64,000 nucleotides of DNA, from contig NZ_LSTV01000002.1 in assembly GCF_001644225.1 (NCBI RefSeq), positions 131,169-195,168 of the forward strand, given 5' to 3'. Position numbers and translations under genes: made by a program. Under the pieces are notes generated by a model, which saw only the letters and a program-made list of their open reading frames with translations, was not told the origin of the DNA and made no database searches. This DNA comes from Microbacterium oleivorans (GTDB lineage Bacteria; Actinomycetota; Actinomycetes; Actinomycetales; Microbacteriaceae). Of the stretch, positions 10,122-21,909 are shown one piece after another (position 1 is the first letter of the stretch; each line of letters opens with the position of its first letter).

Positions 10122-11102
10122 TCACTCGCGCGCCTTGGCCATCAGATCGGCGCGGGGGTTCTCCTTGGGTTCCAGCTCGTGGAAGCGTTCCAGCGCCTCG
10201 CGCGCCGGTCCGTCAAGGTGCGTCGGGACTGCGACCTGCACCTCGGCGAGCAGGTCGCCGGTGCCCTTCGCGGTCTGCACGCCCCGCCCCTTGACGCGCA
10301 GCACGCGCCCCGACGGGGTGCCGGGGGCCACGCGCAGCTTGACGACGTCGCCGCCGAGCGTGGGCACCTCGATCGTGGCGCCGAGGGCCGCTTCGGTGAA
10401 CGTCACGGGGACGTGGATGCGGAGGTTCAGCCCTTCGCGCGTGAAGACGGGATGCGGGCGCACGCCCACCGTCAGCACGATGTCGCCCGCCTCGCCGCCG
10501 TCCGGAGAGGGACGGCCGCGCCCGCGCAGCTTGATCTTCTGCCCGTCCGAGACCCCCGCGGGGATCTTGACCTTGATCGGCCTGCCGTCCTCGCCCTGCA
10601 GGGTGATCGTGTCGCCCTTCACGGCCGTGGTGAAGTCGAGGGTCGTGCGGGCGGTGACGTCGGCGCCGCGCTGGGGACCGCCGAAGCCGCGGAACCCGCC
10701 GCTCGGCTGCCCGAAGCGGCCCGAGCCGAAGCGGCCCCCGCCCTGCTGCCCGAACATCGCGAACAGGTCGTCGAAGTCGGCCTGCTGGCCGCCTCCTCCG
10801 GTCGAGAACCTGCTGAACACGTCCTCGAACCCGCCGCCGCTCGCGCCGGGTTGGAAGCGCGCTCCCGAACCCATGGCGCGCAGCTGGTCGTACTCGGCGC
10901 GCTGCTCCTTGTCGCTGAGCACCGAGTACGCCTCGCTGATCTCCTTGAACTTCGCCTCGGCCGCGGCATCCCCCGCGTTCGAGTCGGGGTGGTAGGTGCG
11001 CGCCAGCTTGCGGTACGTCTTCTTCAACTCGGCATCCGAGACGTCCTTCGACACACCGAGGACCTTGTAGAAGTCCTTGTCGAACCAGTCCTGACTGGCC
11101 AT
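10122..11102 (-). CDS. dnaJ: DnaJ/Hsp40 co-chaperone without zinc-finger domain
   Basis: Stimulates DnaK ATPase and delivers clients. The J-domain holds HPD at residues 38-40, followed by a Gly/Phe-rich linker (GGGRFGSGRFGQPSGGF) and the C-terminal substrate-binding domains (DITLQGEDGRPIKVKIPAGV region; PHPVFTREGLNLRI). At 326 residues it is shorter than canonical DnaJ (about 380) because the four CxxCxGxG zinc repeats are absent, making it a type II (DnaJB/CbpA-like) J-protein in the position usually held by type I DnaJ1. It starts 15 bases after grpE. Confidence 0.95.
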   Translation of the reverse strand: MASQDWFDKDFYKVLGVSKDVSDAELKKTYRKLARTYHPDSNAGDAAAEAKFKEISEAYSVLSDKEQRAEYDQLRAMGSGARFQPGASGGGFEDVFSRFSTGGGGQQADFDDLFAMFGQQGGGRFGSGRFGQPSGGFRGFGGPQRGADVTARTTLDFTTAVKGDTITLQGEDGRPIKVKIPAGVSDGQKIKLRGRGRPSPDGGEAGDIVLTVGVRPHPVFTREGLNLRIHVPVTFTEAALGATIEVPTLGGDVVKLRVAPGTPSGRVLRVKGRGVQTAKGTGDLLAEVQVAVPTHLDGPAREALERFHELEPKENPRADLMAKARE

Positions 11103-11117
11103 TGCCCCTCCCTTCCC

Positions 11118-11717
11118 TTACTCGACCGGGACGGCGACGACGACCTTGGCAGGACGCAGCTCGAGGTCGCCCAGGCGGTAGCCCACCTCGACCACTTCGA
11201 GGATCGTCGCCTCGGTCGTGCCCGGGGTCGGCGCCTGGAAGATCGCCTCGTGCTGCTGCGGGTCGAACGCCTCGCCGGCTTCGCCGTACCGCTCGACACC
11301 CAGTCGGGCGACGACCGTGCGGATCTTGTCGGCGATCGCGGCGAGGGGAGTCCCCTCCTCGAGGTCGCCGTGCTTCTCGGCGCGGTCGAGGTCGTCGAGG
11401 ACCGGCAGCATCCCCTTCGCGACCGAACCCTTGGCGCGCGCGATCTCCACCTCGCGCTGCTCCTCGGTGCGGCGGCGGTAGTTGGCGTACTCGGCCTGGA
11501 CGCGCTTGAGGTCGAGGACGAGGTCGTGCTCCTCGGCGGGAGCATCGGCGACCGCGGCCTCGTCGGACTGGGCGGCGCCGAGGATGTCGTCGACCGTCAG
11601 CTCCTCGGGCTGCGTGTCGGGACCGTCGGCGGCGCCCTCCGGGGCCGCCTGGTCGGCAGCCCCGGAGTCCACGACCTCGTCGCCGTCGTCCGGCTTGTCG
11701 AAGTCCTTGTCCGCCAT
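11118..11717 (-). CDS. grpE: GrpE nucleotide exchange factor
   Basis: Releases ADP from DnaK. The 199-aa protein has an acidic, disordered N-terminus (about 70 residues), the long dimer helix with YANYRRRTEEQREVEIARAKG, the core GMLPVLDDLDRAEKHGD, and the C-terminal beta-wing (PQQHEAIFQAPTPGTTEATILEVVEVGYRLGDLELRPAKVVVA, as separate strands). The ATG follows the dnaK stop by two bases, so translation is probably coupled. Confidence 0.97.
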   Translation of the reverse strand: MADKDFDKPDDGDEVVDSGAADQAAPEGAADGPDTQPEELTVDDILGAAQSDEAAVADAPAEEHDLVLDLKRVQAEYANYRRRTEEQREVEIARAKGSVAKGMLPVLDDLDRAEKHGDLEEGTPLAAIADKIRTVVARLGVERYGEAGEAFDPQQHEAIFQAPTPGTTEATILEVVEVGYRLGDLELRPAKVVVAVPVE

Positions 11718-11719
11718 GC

Positions 11720-13662
<1,943 letters not shown>

Positions 13663-13694
13663 GCTACTCCGGCGCCGTCGACGTGTCAAAGCAA

Positions 13695-13715
13695 CTTGAG
13701 TCCACTCATATCAAG
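13695..13715 (-). promoter_or_regulatory. HAIR element distal to dnaK
   Basis: CTTGAGT-N7-TATCAAG keeps the left arm exactly and differs from ACTCAAG at two bases in the right arm. Its centre is 53 bases (about five helical turns) from that of the proximal HAIR, so two HspR dimers could bind on the same face. It also lies 46 bases upstream of the divergent acetyltransferase gene. Confidence 0.75.
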
Positions 13716-13760
13716 TTTGCAGACTCGGTCGCCCCTCCCTTGCCGTCGTAGCGTGGACGG

Positions 13761-14312
13761 ATGCCGATCCGCTTCACCCCCCTCGACCCGACCGGTGCCG
13801 ACCGCGACGCGCTCATCGCGTTCATGAGCTCGCAGTCATTCCCGTTCCACGTGCGGACGCATCCCACCGCGACGCAGATCTCGCAGGCGATCGACGACGG
13901 CGCGTACGCGGACGAGGATCACGCGTCCTTCTGGATCGACTCCGACGAGCACGGTCGCCTGGGTTTCTTCCGCCTCGAGGACCTCAGCGACGACGCTCCC
14001 CTGTTCGATCTGCGCCTCGACACCGCCCACCGCGGTCGCGGGCTCGCCGCCGAAGTCCTCCACGCCGCGACCGACCACGTGTTCACCACCATGCCCGAGG
14101 TCAACAGGTTCGAAGGGCAGACGCGGGAGGACAACGTGGCGATGCGCCGCGTGTTCGTCCGCTGCGGCTGGGTGCAGGAGGCTTACTACCGCGAGGGTTG
14201 GCCCGTCGACGACGGGCGACTGCTGGCATCCGTCGCGTACAGCATCCTTCGGCGCGATTGGCGCGACGGCACCGTCACGCCGGTGGTCTGGGATGCCCCC
14301 CTCGGCGGGTGA
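13761..14312 (+). CDS. GNAT-family N-acetyltransferase
   Basis: The 183-aa protein contains the acetyl-CoA loop in LDTAHRGRGLAAEVLHAATDHVF and the C-terminal GNAT helix EDNVAMRRVFVRCGWVQEAYYREGW, again of RimJ/RimL type. The substrate is unknown. It is divergent from dnaK, with its start 46 bases from the distal HAIR element, so heat-shock influence on its promoter is possible but unproven. No ribosome site is obvious; a leaderless start at ATG 13761 is likely. Confidence 0.85.
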   Translation: MPIRFTPLDPTGADRDALIAFMSSQSFPFHVRTHPTATQISQAIDDGAYADEDHASFWIDSDEHGRLGFFRLEDLSDDAPLFDLRLDTAHRGRGLAAEVLHAATDHVFTTMPEVNRFEGQTREDNVAMRRVFVRCGWVQEAYYREGWPVDDGRLLASVAYSILRRDWRDGTVTPVVWDAPLGG

Positions 14313-14357
14313 GTCCACGTCACCGGGAAGTACCGAACGCGCGGTAGTGTGCGCCTC

Positions 14358-15734
14358 ATGACGCGTTCCACCGGCGGGGCGCCCGAGATCCCCGCCACCC
14401 GAGCCCCTTCCCGACCCGGCGTGCTGGCGTGGGCCCTGTGGGACTGGGGATCGGCCGCCTTCAACGCCGTCGTCACGACCTTCGTCTTCAGCACCTTCCT
14501 CGCGAGCTCCCTGTTCGTGAATCCCGCGATCGTCTCGGCCGCGGACGGCGACGCGACGGATCCGGCTCTCGTCCGCGCGCTCGCCGGCAACGCGAGCGTC
14601 GTTGCCACCGCGCTCATGATCGCGGGCATCCTCATCGCCGTCCTGGCTCCGGTGCTGGGGCAGCGGTCCGACGGGTCGGGACGCCGCAAGCTCTGGCTCG
14701 GGATCAACACTCTTGTGGTCGTCCTCGCGATGGCCGCGATGGTGTTCGTCGAGGGCGCGCCGGGCTACCTCATCCTCGGCGCCACCCTGCTGGCCGTCGG
14801 CAACGTCTTCTTCGAGTTCGCCGGCGTCAACTACAACGCGATGCTGGTGCAGGTCTCGAGCCGCGAGAACATGGGCCGGGTCTCCGGCTTCGGCTGGGGC
14901 ATGGGGTACGTCGGCGGCATCGTCCTCCTCGTCATCCTCCTCGTGGGCTTCATCGGTCTCGTCAACAGCCCCGGCCCGCTGGGCGTCACCACCGACGGCG
15001 GACTCCACATCCGCCTCGCCGTCCTCGCCTCGGCCGTCTGGTTCGGCATCTTCGCGATCCCCGTCCTGCTGCGCGTCCCCGAGATCCCTGCCCGTGAGCG
15101 CGCGAACCGCGTGGGCTTCTTCAGGTCCTACCGGGTCCTGTGGGCGACCCTCACGAAGCTGTGGCATCGCGATCGCCAGGTCCTGGCGTTCCTGCTCGCC
15201 AGCGCCGTCTTCCGCGACGGGCTCGCTGGCGTCTTCACCTTCGGCGCGATCATCGCCGCGCAGGTGTTCGGCTTCACGTCATCGGGCGTCTTGTACTTCG
15301 CCGTCGCCGCGAACGTCGTCGCCGGGATCTCGACGATCGTCGCGGGCCGATTCGACGACCGGTTCGGGTCGAAGAACGTCATCGTCGCCTCCCTCGTCGC
15401 GCTGATCGCGACGGGCACCGCCGTGCTCTTCATCGGGACGGCGCAGGTCGGCTTCTGGATCGCCGGGCTGATCCTGTGCGCCTTCGTCGGACCGATCCAA
15501 TCCGCGTCGCGCACCTTCCTCGCGCGCATCACCCCCGAGGGGCGCGAGGGCGAGATCTTCGGCCTCTACGCGACGACGGGACGCGCGGTGTCGTTCCTCG
15601 CACCCGGTCTGTTCGCACTCTTCGTCGGCCTCTCCGGCGACACCCGCCTCGGCATCCTCGGCATCGTCCTCGTCCTGGCGGCCGGCCTGCTGCTGATGAT
15701 CCCGGTCAAAGCCCGCCAGACCGAGATCTCCTGA
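14358..15734 (+). CDS. MFS transporter, UMF1/Atg22-like family
   Basis: The 458-aa protein has about twelve hydrophobic spans. Its start, LAWALWDWGSAAFNAVVTTF, is diagnostic of the UMF1 (Atg22-like) branch of the major facilitator superfamily, and the loop GQRSDGSGRRKLWL between spans 2 and 3 matches MFS motif A. Substrates of bacterial members are unknown; efflux of amino acids or similar metabolites is suggested by the yeast relative. ATG 14358 is chosen over an upstream GTG at 14349. It is convergent with the oxidoreductase gene across a long hairpin. Confidence 0.9.
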   Translation: MTRSTGGAPEIPATRAPSRPGVLAWALWDWGSAAFNAVVTTFVFSTFLASSLFVNPAIVSAADGDATDPALVRALAGNASVVATALMIAGILIAVLAPVLGQRSDGSGRRKLWLGINTLVVVLAMAAMVFVEGAPGYLILGATLLAVGNVFFEFAGVNYNAMLVQVSSRENMGRVSGFGWGMGYVGGIVLLVILLVGFIGLVNSPGPLGVTTDGGLHIRLAVLASAVWFGIFAIPVLLRVPEIPARERANRVGFFRSYRVLWATLTKLWHRDRQVLAFLLASAVFRDGLAGVFTFGAIIAAQVFGFTSSGVLYFAVAANVVAGISTIVAGRFDDRFGSKNVIVASLVALIATGTAVLFIGTAQVGFWIAGLILCAFVGPIQSASRTFLARITPEGREGEIFGLYATTGRAVSFLAPGLFALFVGLSGDTRLGILGIVLVLAAGLLLMIPVKARQTEIS

Positions 15735-15741
15735 CACACCA

Positions 15742-15798
15742 CGAGCCGACGCGTTCGGCATCCATCCACCGGGGAGGAGTGCCGTTCGCGTCGGCTCG
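15742..15798. terminator. Long hairpin between convergent genes
   Basis: CGAGCCGACGCG (15742-15753) pairs perfectly with CGCGTCGGCTCG (15787-15798). After a TT/TT mismatch the pairing resumes with CGGCA (15756-15760) and TGCCG (15780-15784). The resulting 19-base arms with two mismatches sit exactly between two convergent stop codons and would work on both strands. There is no T-tract. Confidence 0.6.
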
Positions 15799-15815
15799 CG
15801 AGCGGATGCCGGGGC

Positions 15816-16451
15816 TCAGCGCTCGGCGCGGGCGAGGTTCTCGCGCAGCTCGTCGGCGTTCTGCCGGATGACGTAGGCCGGCTGGTCGCGCTCGACGCGC
15901 CAGCTCTCGTCGAGGCCGCCGACGTTGACGGTGTCGAAGCCGAAGTCGTCGTAGAGCTTGGTGATGAAGGTCACGCCGTCCTGCGAGTCGCTCGCGGTCG
16001 CGAGGGCGCGGCGGTTCGGCGATCCCGCGGGGGCGCCGTCGGTCGTGATGTCGGCGGCGGGGATGTGGTTGAAGCCCTTGACGACGGTCGACTGCGGCAG
16101 GCGGTCCTGCAGCATGCGCGAGGTCGTGGTCTTCTTCTCCTCGAGCTCGGCGATGCGGCCGTCGCGCTCCCAGTAGTAGTTGTTGGTGTCGACGACGATC
16201 TTGCCGGCGAGCTCGGCGACGGGCAGGTCGTCGATGGCCTTCAGCGGCACGGTCACGACGACCCATTCGCCGAAGGCCGCGGCATCCGCTGCGGTCATGG
16301 CCTGCGCGTTCTCACCGAGCTCGGCGACGAGGTCCGTGAGGGTCTCGGGGCCCCGCGAATTGGCGATCGCGACCTGGTGACCCTGAGCGACCAGCACGCG
16401 AGCGATGGCCGAGCCGATGTGTCCTGCACCGATGATTCCTACGTGTGTCAT
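15816..16451 (-). CDS. NAD(P)-binding oxidoreductase, F420-dependent NADP reductase-like
   Basis: The 211-aa protein opens with a Rossmann nucleotide site, VGIIGAGHIGSAIARVL, followed by a NADP-type selectivity loop IANSRGPETL. It then has the F420_oxidored-family core VVDTNNYYWERDG and VVKGFNHIPAADI. Many homologues of this size do not actually use F420, so the cofactor partner is open. It follows the GH95 gene by 59 bases in the same direction and may be co-transcribed, though no metabolic link is evident. The ATG at 16451 immediately precedes the Rossmann strand. Confidence 0.85.
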   Translation of the reverse strand: MTHVGIIGAGHIGSAIARVLVAQGHQVAIANSRGPETLTDLVAELGENAQAMTAADAAAFGEWVVVTVPLKAIDDLPVAELAGKIVVDTNNYYWERDGRIAELEEKKTTTSRMLQDRLPQSTVVKGFNHIPAADITTDGAPAGSPNRRALATASDSQDGVTFITKLYDDFGFDTVNVGGLDESWRVERDQPAYVIRQNADELRENLARAER

Positions 16452-16510
16452 GTCTCGAAGGAACGCGTCCGGCCCGTGCGCATTCCCGCACGGCGACCGA
16501 AGGATGCCGA

Positions 16511-18859
16511 TCAGTTCCCGATGAGGACGCTCCACGTCGAGCCGATCACGGCCTCGATTGAGTGGTCGCCGTGGCGGAACACGTGCGCCCCCTCGGCGGT
16601 GGTCACGCGGGCCCGCGCCCGCGCCGAGGTGACGGCACCGGCGGCATCCCACGCGAGGTCGACCTCGATGCCGGGGCGGGCGACGAGGCCGCGCACGGAT
16701 CCGGCGCCGAGCGCGGTCGGGAGGGCGGGCAGCAGAGCGATCCCGTCGCCGTGCGACTGCAGCAGGCACTCTGCGAGACCCGCCGTGTAACCGAGGTTGC
16801 CATCGATCTGGAACGGCGGGTGCGCGGCGAGCAGGTTGTCGTACAGGCCGCCCGACTGGTCGCCGCGGTCGACGGACATGTCGCGGAAGACGAGCGCGAG
16901 GAGCGCGGCGACGCGCTCGGGCTGGGCGAGGCGGGCGCGGAGGGCGATCTTCCACGCGAGCGACCAGCCGGTGGACTCGTCCTCGCGCATGTCGAGGAAG
17001 CGGGATGCTGCGGCGGCGAGGTCCTCGGTCAGCGGCTCGGTGCCGGGGTAGACGAACACGAGCGGCGACAGGTGGCGGTGGTGCGGGTCGACGGCCTCGC
17101 GGCCGCCGGGCCATTCGGCGATCGTCCCGTCGACGACCGGGATCCCGGGCAGTTGGGCACGGGCCTCGACCGCCTGGGCGACGAGCGGGTCGTCCTCCTG
17201 CCCGACGAGGTGCGCGGCGCGGACGAACGCGTCGAGGTGCGCGCGCAGCAGCACGACGTCGAGGGTCGCCGACTCCGAGACGGCCGCCGAGGCGCCGCTC
17301 GCCGTGCGGAAGACGTTCTCGGGCGAGGTCGACACCGCGGTGCCGCGCACACCGTCGTCCGACACGGTCGTCCAGGCGAGGGCGAAGGCCGTCGCCCCGC
17401 GCAGCAGCCGGAACGCCTGCAGCCGCTCGGCGCGGTCGGTGACCCCGAACGCCTCGCGCTCGGCGAGGTGCAGGCAGAGCCAGAGCCCCGCCATCGGCCA
17501 GAACGCCCATGCGGCGTCGTGCTCCCCGTCGCCGACGGGCTGGGTGTACCCCCAGGCATCCGTGTTGTGGTGAGCGACCCAACCCGGGGCGTCGTAGAGC
17601 CGCCGCGCGGTCTCGGCGCCGCTGTCGGCGAGCGCGTCGAGCAGTCCCAGCAGGGGCTCCTCGGTCTCGCTGAGGTTCGTCGTGTGCGCGGCCCAGTAGT
17701 TCATCTCGACGTTGATGTTCGTCGTGTAGTTCGAGCTCCACTCGGGGCGCACGTCCTGGTTCCAGATGCCCTGCAGGGTCGCCGGCAGCCCGCCGGGCCG
17801 CGACGAGCAGAGCAGCAGGTAGCGGCCGTAGTGGAACAGGAGCGCGGCCATGCCGGGGTCGCGCGCCACGTCGACGGAGCCGCCGTCGCCGAGCGCGCGC
17901 AGGCGCTCCGCGGTGTCGAGCTCGGCCGACTCCGGCGCCGCCGCGAGGGTCAGCTCGGCCCGGTCGTAGAGGCGGGCGTGGTCGCGCAGCTGCGCCGTGC
18001 GCACCTCGTCGAGACCGGCCGACACGGCGGCGTTCACGAGCTCGGTCGCGCGCCGCGCGGCGGCACGCTCGGTGCCCTCCGGCATCCGCCCCATCCCGGT
18101 GAAGGTCGTCGCAGTCGCGAGGACGACGGTCACGCGGGTGGCGCGCAGGACGCGGCCGCCGCGCACGAGGGTGCCGTCGGTGAGGATGCGGGCGTGCAGC
18201 GCGCCGCGCACCGCGGCGGCGCCCTCCTCGTAGACGACGGGCTCGTCCACCTCGTCGTGCGGGGGCGTCACGTCGGACGGCACCTGCACGAGCAGGGTCG
18301 TCGCCGCGTCGTTCTCGACCCGGCCGAGCTCGCGCAGCGGCGTCTCGATCTCGACGCGCACGTCGATCGGGTCGTCGCTCTCGAGCTCGTGGACGAGCAC
18401 GCGGTGGGGCGCGCTGATCCACGTGCGGTGGTGCACGCGGTTGCCGTCGAGTCCGCCGCGGGCGGTGTGGGTCGCGGTGCGCAGGTCGAGTTCGCGGCGG
18501 TAGTCGGTGAGCTCGGCGGCATCCGCCCCGTCGATCCGCAGTCGCAGGTCGGCGAACGGGAGGAAGGACTGCGCGTGACGGTGCTGCAGGCGGCGCACGA
18601 GCAGGTCGGCGTCGTCCTCGCGCCCGTCGGCGACGGCCTCGCGGGCGGCGGCGAGCGCGTCGCGGGCCTCGTCCGCCGTCACGAGGGGGGCGGCGAGCTC
18701 GCTGGCGGGGCTCCCCGACCAGACGGTCTCATCGTTGAGGCGCAGGAGTGCGTCGGCGACGCCGCCGAAGCACATGGCCCCGAGGGCTCCGTTGCCCAGC
18801 GGGAGGGCCTCGTTCCAGGTCTCGGCGGTACGGCGGTACCACAGCACGTGCTCGGTCAT
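16511..18859 (-). CDS. Glycoside hydrolase family 95 (alpha-L-fucosidase-like)
   Basis: An inverting glycosidase family that removes alpha-L-fucose or alpha-L-galactose. The 782-aa protein shows the N-terminal GH95 beta-domain ([19 protein letters not shown]), the catalytic centre [18 protein letters not shown] with its paired asparagines, and the C-terminal [21 protein letters not shown] carrying the conserved aspartate. The length is normal for the family. No signal peptide is visible, so it probably acts inside the cell on imported oligosaccharides. It is divergent from the ROK-kinase-nagB-lacZ operon and probably in the same regulon. Confidence 0.92.
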   Translation of the reverse strand: MTEHVLWYRRTAETWNEALPLGNGALGAMCFGGVADALLRLNDETVWSGSPASELAAPLVTADEARDALAAAREAVADGREDDADLLVRRLQHRHAQSFLPFADLRLRIDGADAAELTDYRRELDLRTATHTARGGLDGNRVHHRTWISAPHRVLVHELESDDPIDVRVEIETPLRELGRVENDAATTLLVQVPSDVTPPHDEVDEPVVYEEGAAAVRGALHARILTDGTLVRGGRVLRATRVTVVLATATTFTGMGRMPEGTERAAARRATELVNAAVSAGLDEVRTAQLRDHARLYDRAELTLAAAPESAELDTAERLRALGDGGSVDVARDPGMAALLFHYGRYLLLCSSRPGGLPATLQGIWNQDVRPEWSSNYTTNINVEMNYWAAHTTNLSETEEPLLGLLDALADSGAETARRLYDAPGWVAHHNTDAWGYTQPVGDGEHDAAWAFWPMAGLWLCLHLAEREAFGVTDRAERLQAFRLLRGATAFALAWTTVSDDGVRGTAVSTSPENVFRTASGASAAVSESATLDVVLLRAHLDAFVRAAHLVGQEDDPLVAQAVEARAQLPGIPVVDGTIAEWPGGREAVDPHHRHLSPLVFVYPGTEPLTEDLAAAASRFLDMREDESTGWSLAWKIALRARLAQPERVAALLALVFRDMSVDRGDQSGGLYDNLLAAHPPFQIDGNLGYTAGLAECLLQSHGDGIALLPALPTALGAGSVRGLVARPGIEVDLAWDAAGAVTSARARARVTTAEGAHVFRHGDHSIEAVIGSTWSVLIGN

Positions 18860-19017
18860 GGGGTTTCCTCTCGGCCGGTGACGGCCGGATGCCGCAGCGG
18901 GGGGGATGCGGGGCCGCGACGGGCAACGGGCCTCGCGCGCGGGACGCGCGTCCGCGAGGACACCGTTCCGACGATAGACGGTGCCGCGTGCGACCTTGCG
19001 CCCCCGGCATCCGTCTG

Positions 19018-19043
19018 CTTTTATCTCAGAGTAAGACGAAAAG
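19018..19043. promoter_or_regulatory. Candidate ROK operator between GH95 and ROK genes
   Basis: An AT-rich patch stands out from the GC-rich surroundings. CTTTT (19018-19022) and AAAAG (19039-19043) form the ends of an imperfect 26-base dyad, with TCTCAGAGTAAGA inside. It lies 17 bases upstream of the ROK start and within the shared divergent promoter region. The assignment to the ROK protein is inferred from position. Confidence 0.4.
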
Positions 19044-19059
19044 GTCCGGAAGGGAATCC

Positions 19060-20217
19060 GTGAACGGCGTGCGGGCAGCGGGGAACAGGGGCACGGCGAC
19101 CAACGCCGACGTCACCCGCATCAACCGCACCGCGATCCTCGACGCGCTCCGCACCGCCGGACCCCTGGGTCGCGCCGAGCTCGTCGCGGCCACGGGGCTC
19201 GCCTCGGCCACGGTCCACCGCCTGTGCGCGCGCATGGTCGAGGAGGGCCTGCTCGGCGTCGAACGCGACACCGGCGGCGTCGGCCGCCCCACCCACCGCT
19301 ACCGCCACCTCGGCGAGGCCCGCACGGTCGTCGCCGTCGACGTCACCTCGGCGATCGCCCGCGGCGCCCTCATCGACCTGGACGGCGAGACCCGTCACAC
19401 CGAGACCCAGCAGCTGCAGGATGCCGACGGCCACCTGACGGCGTCGTCGCGCCTCGAGGGGGTCGGCGTCCTCGCCAACCGCCTCATCCGCGTCGCGGCC
19501 GAGATCGGCAGCCCGGCGCAGGGGATCGGCCTGTCGGTGCCCGGTGTCGTCGACGCGGGCGGCGCGGTGAGCGACTCGGTCGAGCTCGGCTGGAACGGCG
19601 TCGCCGTCCGCGACGCGCTGCAGACCCGCACGGGGCTGCCCGTCGTCGTCGAGAACGACGCGAACGCCGTGACGATCGGCGAGTGGACGCACGGCGCGGG
19701 TCAGGGCACGGGAGATCTCGCGGCGCTCGTGTTCGGCATCGGCGTGGGCGCCGGGATCGTCTCGGGCGACCGCCTCGTGCGCGGCGCGGGCGCCGCCGCG
19801 GGCGAGATCGGCTACCTCATCACCGACCCGCAGGCGTTCTCGCAGCCGCGTCCGACCGGCGGCGACCTCGAGACGCGGGTGCTCGCCCTCGGCGGGGCCG
19901 GCGGAGCCGAGGCATCCACCATGGCCGTCCTCGACGACGAGAGCGCGTCGGGCGGTGCGGACGCCGAGCGTCTGCTCGACCACATCGCGATGTCGGTCGC
20001 CGCCCTGTCGGTCATCCTCGACTGCCGCGTCGTCATCCTCGCCGGCCGCCTGCCGCGGCGCACCGACCTGCTCGTCGGCGGCGTCACCCGGCGCCTCGAG
20101 GGCCGCATCCCCCGCCCGCCCGCCGTCGTCGTCGGCGCACTGGGCGAGGACGCCGCCCTCGTCGGCATCGGACAGCTGATCATCGACCACGTGAAGGGGG
20201 CGGTCTACCTTGCCTGA
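19060..20217 (+). CDS. ROK-family transcriptional regulator
   Basis: The 385-aa protein has an N-terminal winged helix ([39 protein letters not shown], as helix-turn-helix plus wing) and a ROK sugar-kinase-like domain ([34 protein letters not shown]). The CxCGxxGC zinc motif of ROK repressors is not present. The GTG at 19060 is chosen because GGAAGGGA lies just upstream and the HTH follows. It leads an overlapping operon with a kinase, nagB and a GH2 enzyme, and probably senses a related sugar or sugar phosphate. Confidence 0.92.
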   Translation: MNGVRAAGNRGTATNADVTRINRTAILDALRTAGPLGRAELVAATGLASATVHRLCARMVEEGLLGVERDTGGVGRPTHRYRHLGEARTVVAVDVTSAIARGALIDLDGETRHTETQQLQDADGHLTASSRLEGVGVLANRLIRVAAEIGSPAQGIGLSVPGVVDAGGAVSDSVELGWNGVAVRDALQTRTGLPVVVENDANAVTIGEWTHGAGQGTGDLAALVFGIGVGAGIVSGDRLVRGAGAAAGEIGYLITDPQAFSQPRPTGGDLETRVLALGGAGGAEASTMAVLDDESASGGADAERLLDHIAMSVAALSVILDCRVVILAGRLPRRTDLLVGGVTRRLEGRIPRPPAVVVGALGEDAALVGIGQLIIDHVKGAVYLA

Positions 20218-21154
20218 CCTCACCGAGACCACCGGGCCCGTCGTCGGCGTCGACGTCGGCGGCACGAAGACCCAGCTGCGCGCGCTCGTCGACGGGACGG
20301 TCCTCGACCGCGTCGTCCCGAGCGAGGTGTGGCGCGAGGGCGCGATCTTCGACCACGCGGCGAACTTCGACCGGCTCGCCCGGCTCGTCCTCGACACCGT
20401 CGGCACCGCGCCCGAGGTGACGATCGTCGGCGCGCACGGCATCGACAGCACCCGCCAGCGACTGCAGGCGACCGCGCTGCTGGCCGAGCGGATGCCGGGC
20501 CACGTCGAGGTGGTGAACGATGCGGTACTCCTCGCCCCGGCGATGGGGCTCGAGGCCGCCGTCTGCGTCATCGCGGGCACCGGCTCGGTGATCGTCGGTT
20601 TCGACGGCGAGGGCGAACCGGTGACCGCCGACGGCTACGGCTGGCTGATCGCCGACGACGCGAGCGCGCCCGGGATCGCCCGTCGCGCCGCCGTCGCACT
20701 GCTGCGCGCCGTCGACCGCGACGGTGCGGCGGCGATGGCCGACCCGCTCGCCGCGCGCTTCCTCGACGCGTTCGGCGCCGTCGACTACGTCGACCTGGCG
20801 CTGCGGTTCCAGGCCGAGGCGAGCGAGGCGGCGTGGGGCGGTTTCGCCCCGCAGGTCTTCGCGGCGGATGCCGACGGCTCGCCGCTCGCGCACGAGGTCG
20901 TCGCAGCCTCGGCCGCCCACCTCGCCGACGCCGTCGTCGCCGTCCGCCGCCGCGGCGCGCGGGGCGCCGACGTCATCGCCGCGGGCGGCGTCATGACCGC
21001 CCAGCCCGTGCTCGCCGACCTCCTGCGGACCGAACTGCAGCGGCGTGACGGTGCGCTCCGACTCCACGTGCTCGACGAACCCCCCGTCGTCGGCGCCCTC
21101 GCCCTCGCGGTCGCCCGCCGCGATTCGCTCTCCCCCCGAAAGGTGCTCTCGTGA
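20210..21154 (+). CDS. BadF/BadG-type sugar kinase (N-acetylglucosamine kinase-like)
   Basis: An ASKHA-fold ATPase of 314 residues. It has phosphate-1 loop GVDVGGTKTQLRALVDG, phosphate-2 CVIAGTGSVIVGFDGEG, and DGYGWLIADDASA, as in N-acetylglucosamine/glucosamine kinases of the BadF/BadG/BcrA/BcrD family. Together with the next gene (nagB) it would phosphorylate an amino sugar and feed it to glycolysis. It starts with TTG and overlaps the ROK gene by 8 bases, so it is coupled to the regulator. The exact sugar is inferred from the neighbour. Confidence 0.85.
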   Translation: MPDLTETTGPVVGVDVGGTKTQLRALVDGTVLDRVVPSEVWREGAIFDHAANFDRLARLVLDTVGTAPEVTIVGAHGIDSTRQRLQATALLAERMPGHVEVVNDAVLLAPAMGLEAAVCVIAGTGSVIVGFDGEGEPVTADGYGWLIADDASAPGIARRAAVALLRAVDRDGAAAMADPLAARFLDAFGAVDYVDLALRFQAEASEAAWGGFAPQVFAADADGSPLAHEVVAASAAHLADAVVAVRRRGARGADVIAAGGVMTAQPVLADLLRTELQRRDGALRLHVLDEPPVVGALALAVARRDSLSPRKVLS

Positions 21155-21909
21155 GGATCCTGCTCTCCCCCGATGCCGCCGGCGCCGGCGAGATCGCCGC
21201 GGCGGTCGTCGCCGCCTCGGTCGCCGACCTCGCCTCCCCCGTCCTCGGTGTCGCGACGGGGTCCAGCCCGCAACCGCTCTACCGGGCGCTCACCGCGCGG
21301 GTGGCGGACGGCCTCGACCTGTCGCGCGCGGCCGCCTTCGCCCTCGACGAGTACGTCGGCCTGCCCGTCGACCACCCCGAGAGCTACCACTCCGTCATCG
21401 CCCGCGAGGTCACCGGACCGCTCGGGCTCGACCCCGCGCGCGTCCACGTCCCCGAGGGCGCGGCGACCGACCCGGCCGAGGCCGCGGCACGCTACGAGGC
21501 CGCGATCGCGGGGGCCGGTGGCGTCGACCTGCAGATCCTCGGCATCGGCGCCAACGGTCACATCGGCTTCAACGAGCCCGGCTCCGCCCCCGACTCCCGC
21601 ACCCGCGTCGTCGAACTCGCGCCGCGGACGGTCGCCGACAACAGCCGCTTCTTCGACGGCGACGCCGGTCTCGTCCCCACGCACGCGCTCACGCAGGGCA
21701 TCGGCACCATCCTCGACGCCCGCGAGATCGTCCTGATCGCGTGGGGCGAGTCGAAGGCCGAGGCCGTCGCCCGCGCCGTCGAAGGACCGCAGACGACCGA
21801 CCTGCCGGCATCCTTCCTGCAGCGCCACGACCGCGTGACGCTCGTCCTCGACGCCGCCGCCGCGTCGCGGCTGAGCCCTGCGTCGCTGCCCGCGGAGGCC
21901 GCGCGATGA
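21151..21909 (+). CDS. nagB: Glucosamine-6-phosphate deaminase
   Basis: Converts glucosamine-6-phosphate to fructose-6-phosphate and ammonia. The 252-aa protein has the phosphate loop VATGSSPQPLY, the catalytic ALDEYVGLPVDHPESYHS, and GIGANGHIGFNEPGS with the ring-opening histidine and glutamate; Asn before GHI matches Gram-positive enzymes. The GTG start overlaps the kinase stop (GTGA), and the stop overlaps the next ATG (ATGA). No nagA deacetylase lies nearby, so the upstream sugar may enter already deacetylated or nagA is elsewhere. Confidence 0.92.
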   Translation: MRILLSPDAAGAGEIAAAVVAASVADLASPVLGVATGSSPQPLYRALTARVADGLDLSRAAAFALDEYVGLPVDHPESYHSVIAREVTGPLGLDPARVHVPEGAATDPAEAAARYEAAIAGAGGVDLQILGIGANGHIGFNEPGSAPDSRTRVVELAPRTVADNSRFFDGDAGLVPTHALTQGIGTILDAREIVLIAWGESKAEAVARAVEGPQTTDLPASFLQRHDRVTLVLDAAAASRLSPASLPAEAAR

